From NCBI RefSeq assembly GCF_900129025.1, contig NZ_FQUM01000005.1, positions 62,001 through 126,000 of the forward strand: a DNA stretch of 64,000 nt, written 5' to 3'. A program made the translations under genes and the position numbers. The notes beneath the pieces are model-generated. The model worked only from the letters and a program-made list of their open reading frames with translations, was not told the DNA's origin and made no database searches. Of the stretch, positions 63,214 to 64,000 are shown piece by piece. Position 1 is the first letter of the stretch. Every line of letters starts with the position of its first letter. This DNA is from Mariniphaga anaerophila. Its GTDB lineage: Bacteria > Bacteroidota > Bacteroidia > Bacteroidales > Prolixibacteraceae.

Positions 63214-64000
63214 ATGAAAAAGAACAGAATGCTGCCGCTAGCTATTGTATTGCTGGTAGTTATTATTGCCCTGCTTGTTGTGGGGAAAAAAGCCGGCTGG
63301 ATTGGGAAAGAACTAGCCATTAGTGTTGCCACGCAGAAAGTGGAGAGCAAAACAATAACGGAATACATTAATGCCAACGGGAAAATACAACCCGAAACCG
63401 AAGTAAAAATTAGTCCTGACGTTTCGGGAGAAATTATAGAGCTGTACGTTGCAGAAGGAGATCAGGTGAATGCAGGCGACCCGCTGTGTGTTATAAAACC
63501 CGACATATATATTTCTGCGCTAAACCGTGCCGAAGCAGCTCTCAATTCATCCAAAGCAAGGCAGGCGCAAGCCGAGGCGCAGCAAATTGAGCGAGAACTG
63601 GCATTTAAACGAGCTCAGCAACTTTACCAAACCAACACCATTCCGGTTTCCGAATTTGAAACCGCCGAAGCAGCCTTTAAAGTAGCGGAGGCCGAGGTTC
63701 GGGCAGCCCGGTTTTCGGTAAAAAGCGCAGAGGCGTCTGTTGCAGAAGCGCAGGAACAACTTACAAAAACCCGTATTTATGCGCCCATTACAGGAACCAT
63801 TTCTTCTTTAAATGTAGAAAAAGGAGAAAGAGTTGTGGGAACCAGCATGATGGTGGGAACCGAAATGATGGTAGTTGCCGACCTGGATAAAATGGAAGTT
63901 CAGGCCGAAGTAAATGAAAATGACATTGTAAAAGTTTCGCTGAACGACACCGCGCTCATCGAAGTGGATGCTTACCTCAACAGAAAATTCAAAGGAGTGG
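63214..64000 (+). CDS. HlyD/AcrA-type efflux adaptor subunit (3' end outside the window)
   Basis: 262 codons are visible, open to the window end. N-terminal membrane anchor (7-24), first half-lipoyl domain (ISPDVSGEIIELYVAEGDQV near 70), a coiled-coil hairpin of about 90 residues (ALNRAEAALNSSKARQAQAE near 105), second half-lipoyl domain (IYAPITGTISSLNVEKGE near 190) and the start of the beta-barrel. A transporter partner, probably a MacB-type ABC permease, is expected to the right. Start ATG at 63214. Confidence 0.87.
   Translation, partial: MKKNRMLPLAIVLLVVIIALLVVGKKAGWIGKELAISVATQKVESKTITEYINANGKIQPETEVKISPDVSGEIIELYVAEGDQVNAGDPLCVIKPDIYISALNRAEAALNSSKARQAQAEAQQIERELAFKRAQQLYQTNTIPVSEFETAEAAFKVAEAEVRAARFSVKSAEASVAEAQEQLTKTRIYAPITGTISSLNVEKGERVVGTSMMVGTEMMVVADLDKMEVQAEVNENDIVKVSLNDTALIEVDAYLNRKFKGV

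Noticed and set aside
1-64000. tRNA, rRNA, CRISPR, insertion sequences and prophage
   Set aside because: I found no tRNA-like cloverleaf, rRNA segment, regular repeat-spacer array, transposase motif or phage gene in any intergenic region read.

Overview
The window is chromosomal DNA of a Bacteroidota bacterium, most likely an anaerobic or facultative member of the Bacteroidales/Marinilabiliales lineage (inference). The signs are: at least 19 candidate promoters with the Bacteroidota -7 element TAnnTTTG, several with a TTTG or TTG -33 element 18-20 bases upstream; AT-rich leaders without clear Shine-Dalgarno sites; family-typical proteins (DUF1080, DUF6807/'PmoA', Tat-dependent Gfo/Idh/MocA dehydrogenases, BACON-like lipoproteins, LytTR two-component pair); and the gene orders purM-prfA-pyrF and acpP-fabF-rnc with divergent purN. 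No rRNA, tRNA, CRISPR array, insertion sequence or prophage was found.

Layout. 1-2604: 5' part of an ECF sigma factor, then a Tat-lipoprotein dehydrogenase with a secreted DUF1080 hydrolase, a likely periplasmic 3-keto-glycoside module. 2769-5990: purM, prfA, pyrF. 6056-7402: sulfide:quinone oxidoreductase-like protein with a Tat-like N-terminus. 8111-13814: AraC regulator divergent from a UroD-like methyltransferase, two DUF6807 proteins and a Tat dehydrogenase, a sugar-associated cluster of unknown substrate. 13946-17979: CDF metal exporter, LytTR/LytS two-component pair, small ExbB/MotA-like protein, LAB_N membrane protein. 18040-21034: rnc, fabF, acpP and divergent purN. 21155-26373: RprXY-like two-component pair, then a TolC-like/HlyD-like pair without its pump. 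26486-36903: housekeeping genes (YgjP-type metalloprotease, dgt, AIM24, rluB, CHAD protein, serS, an rpmA with a C-terminal extension, rplU, a DUF151 nuclease, NupC). 36954-45542: surface lipoproteins and barrels, valS, a second DUF1080 protein.

45877-52099 is the most coherent metabolic unit: DUF39 protein, NIL-domain 2[4Fe-4S] ferredoxin, UPF0280 protein and cobalamin-dependent methionine synthase. The first three are the families implicated in making homocysteine directly from aspartate semialdehyde and sulfide in anaerobes; metH then completes methionine. An aspartate kinase at 61850 could feed the route.

52206-56556 holds a GH88-type unsaturated uronyl hydrolase, a TIM-barrel isomerase, a Gfo/Idh dehydrogenase and an SDR, an apparently cytoplasmic uronide-degradation operon. 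56651-64000: sigma factor with a membrane partner, glmM, mgsA, a YhhQ queuosine-precursor transporter under a preQ1-I riboswitch, an aldo/keto reductase, aspartate kinase and the 5' part of an efflux adaptor cut by the window end.
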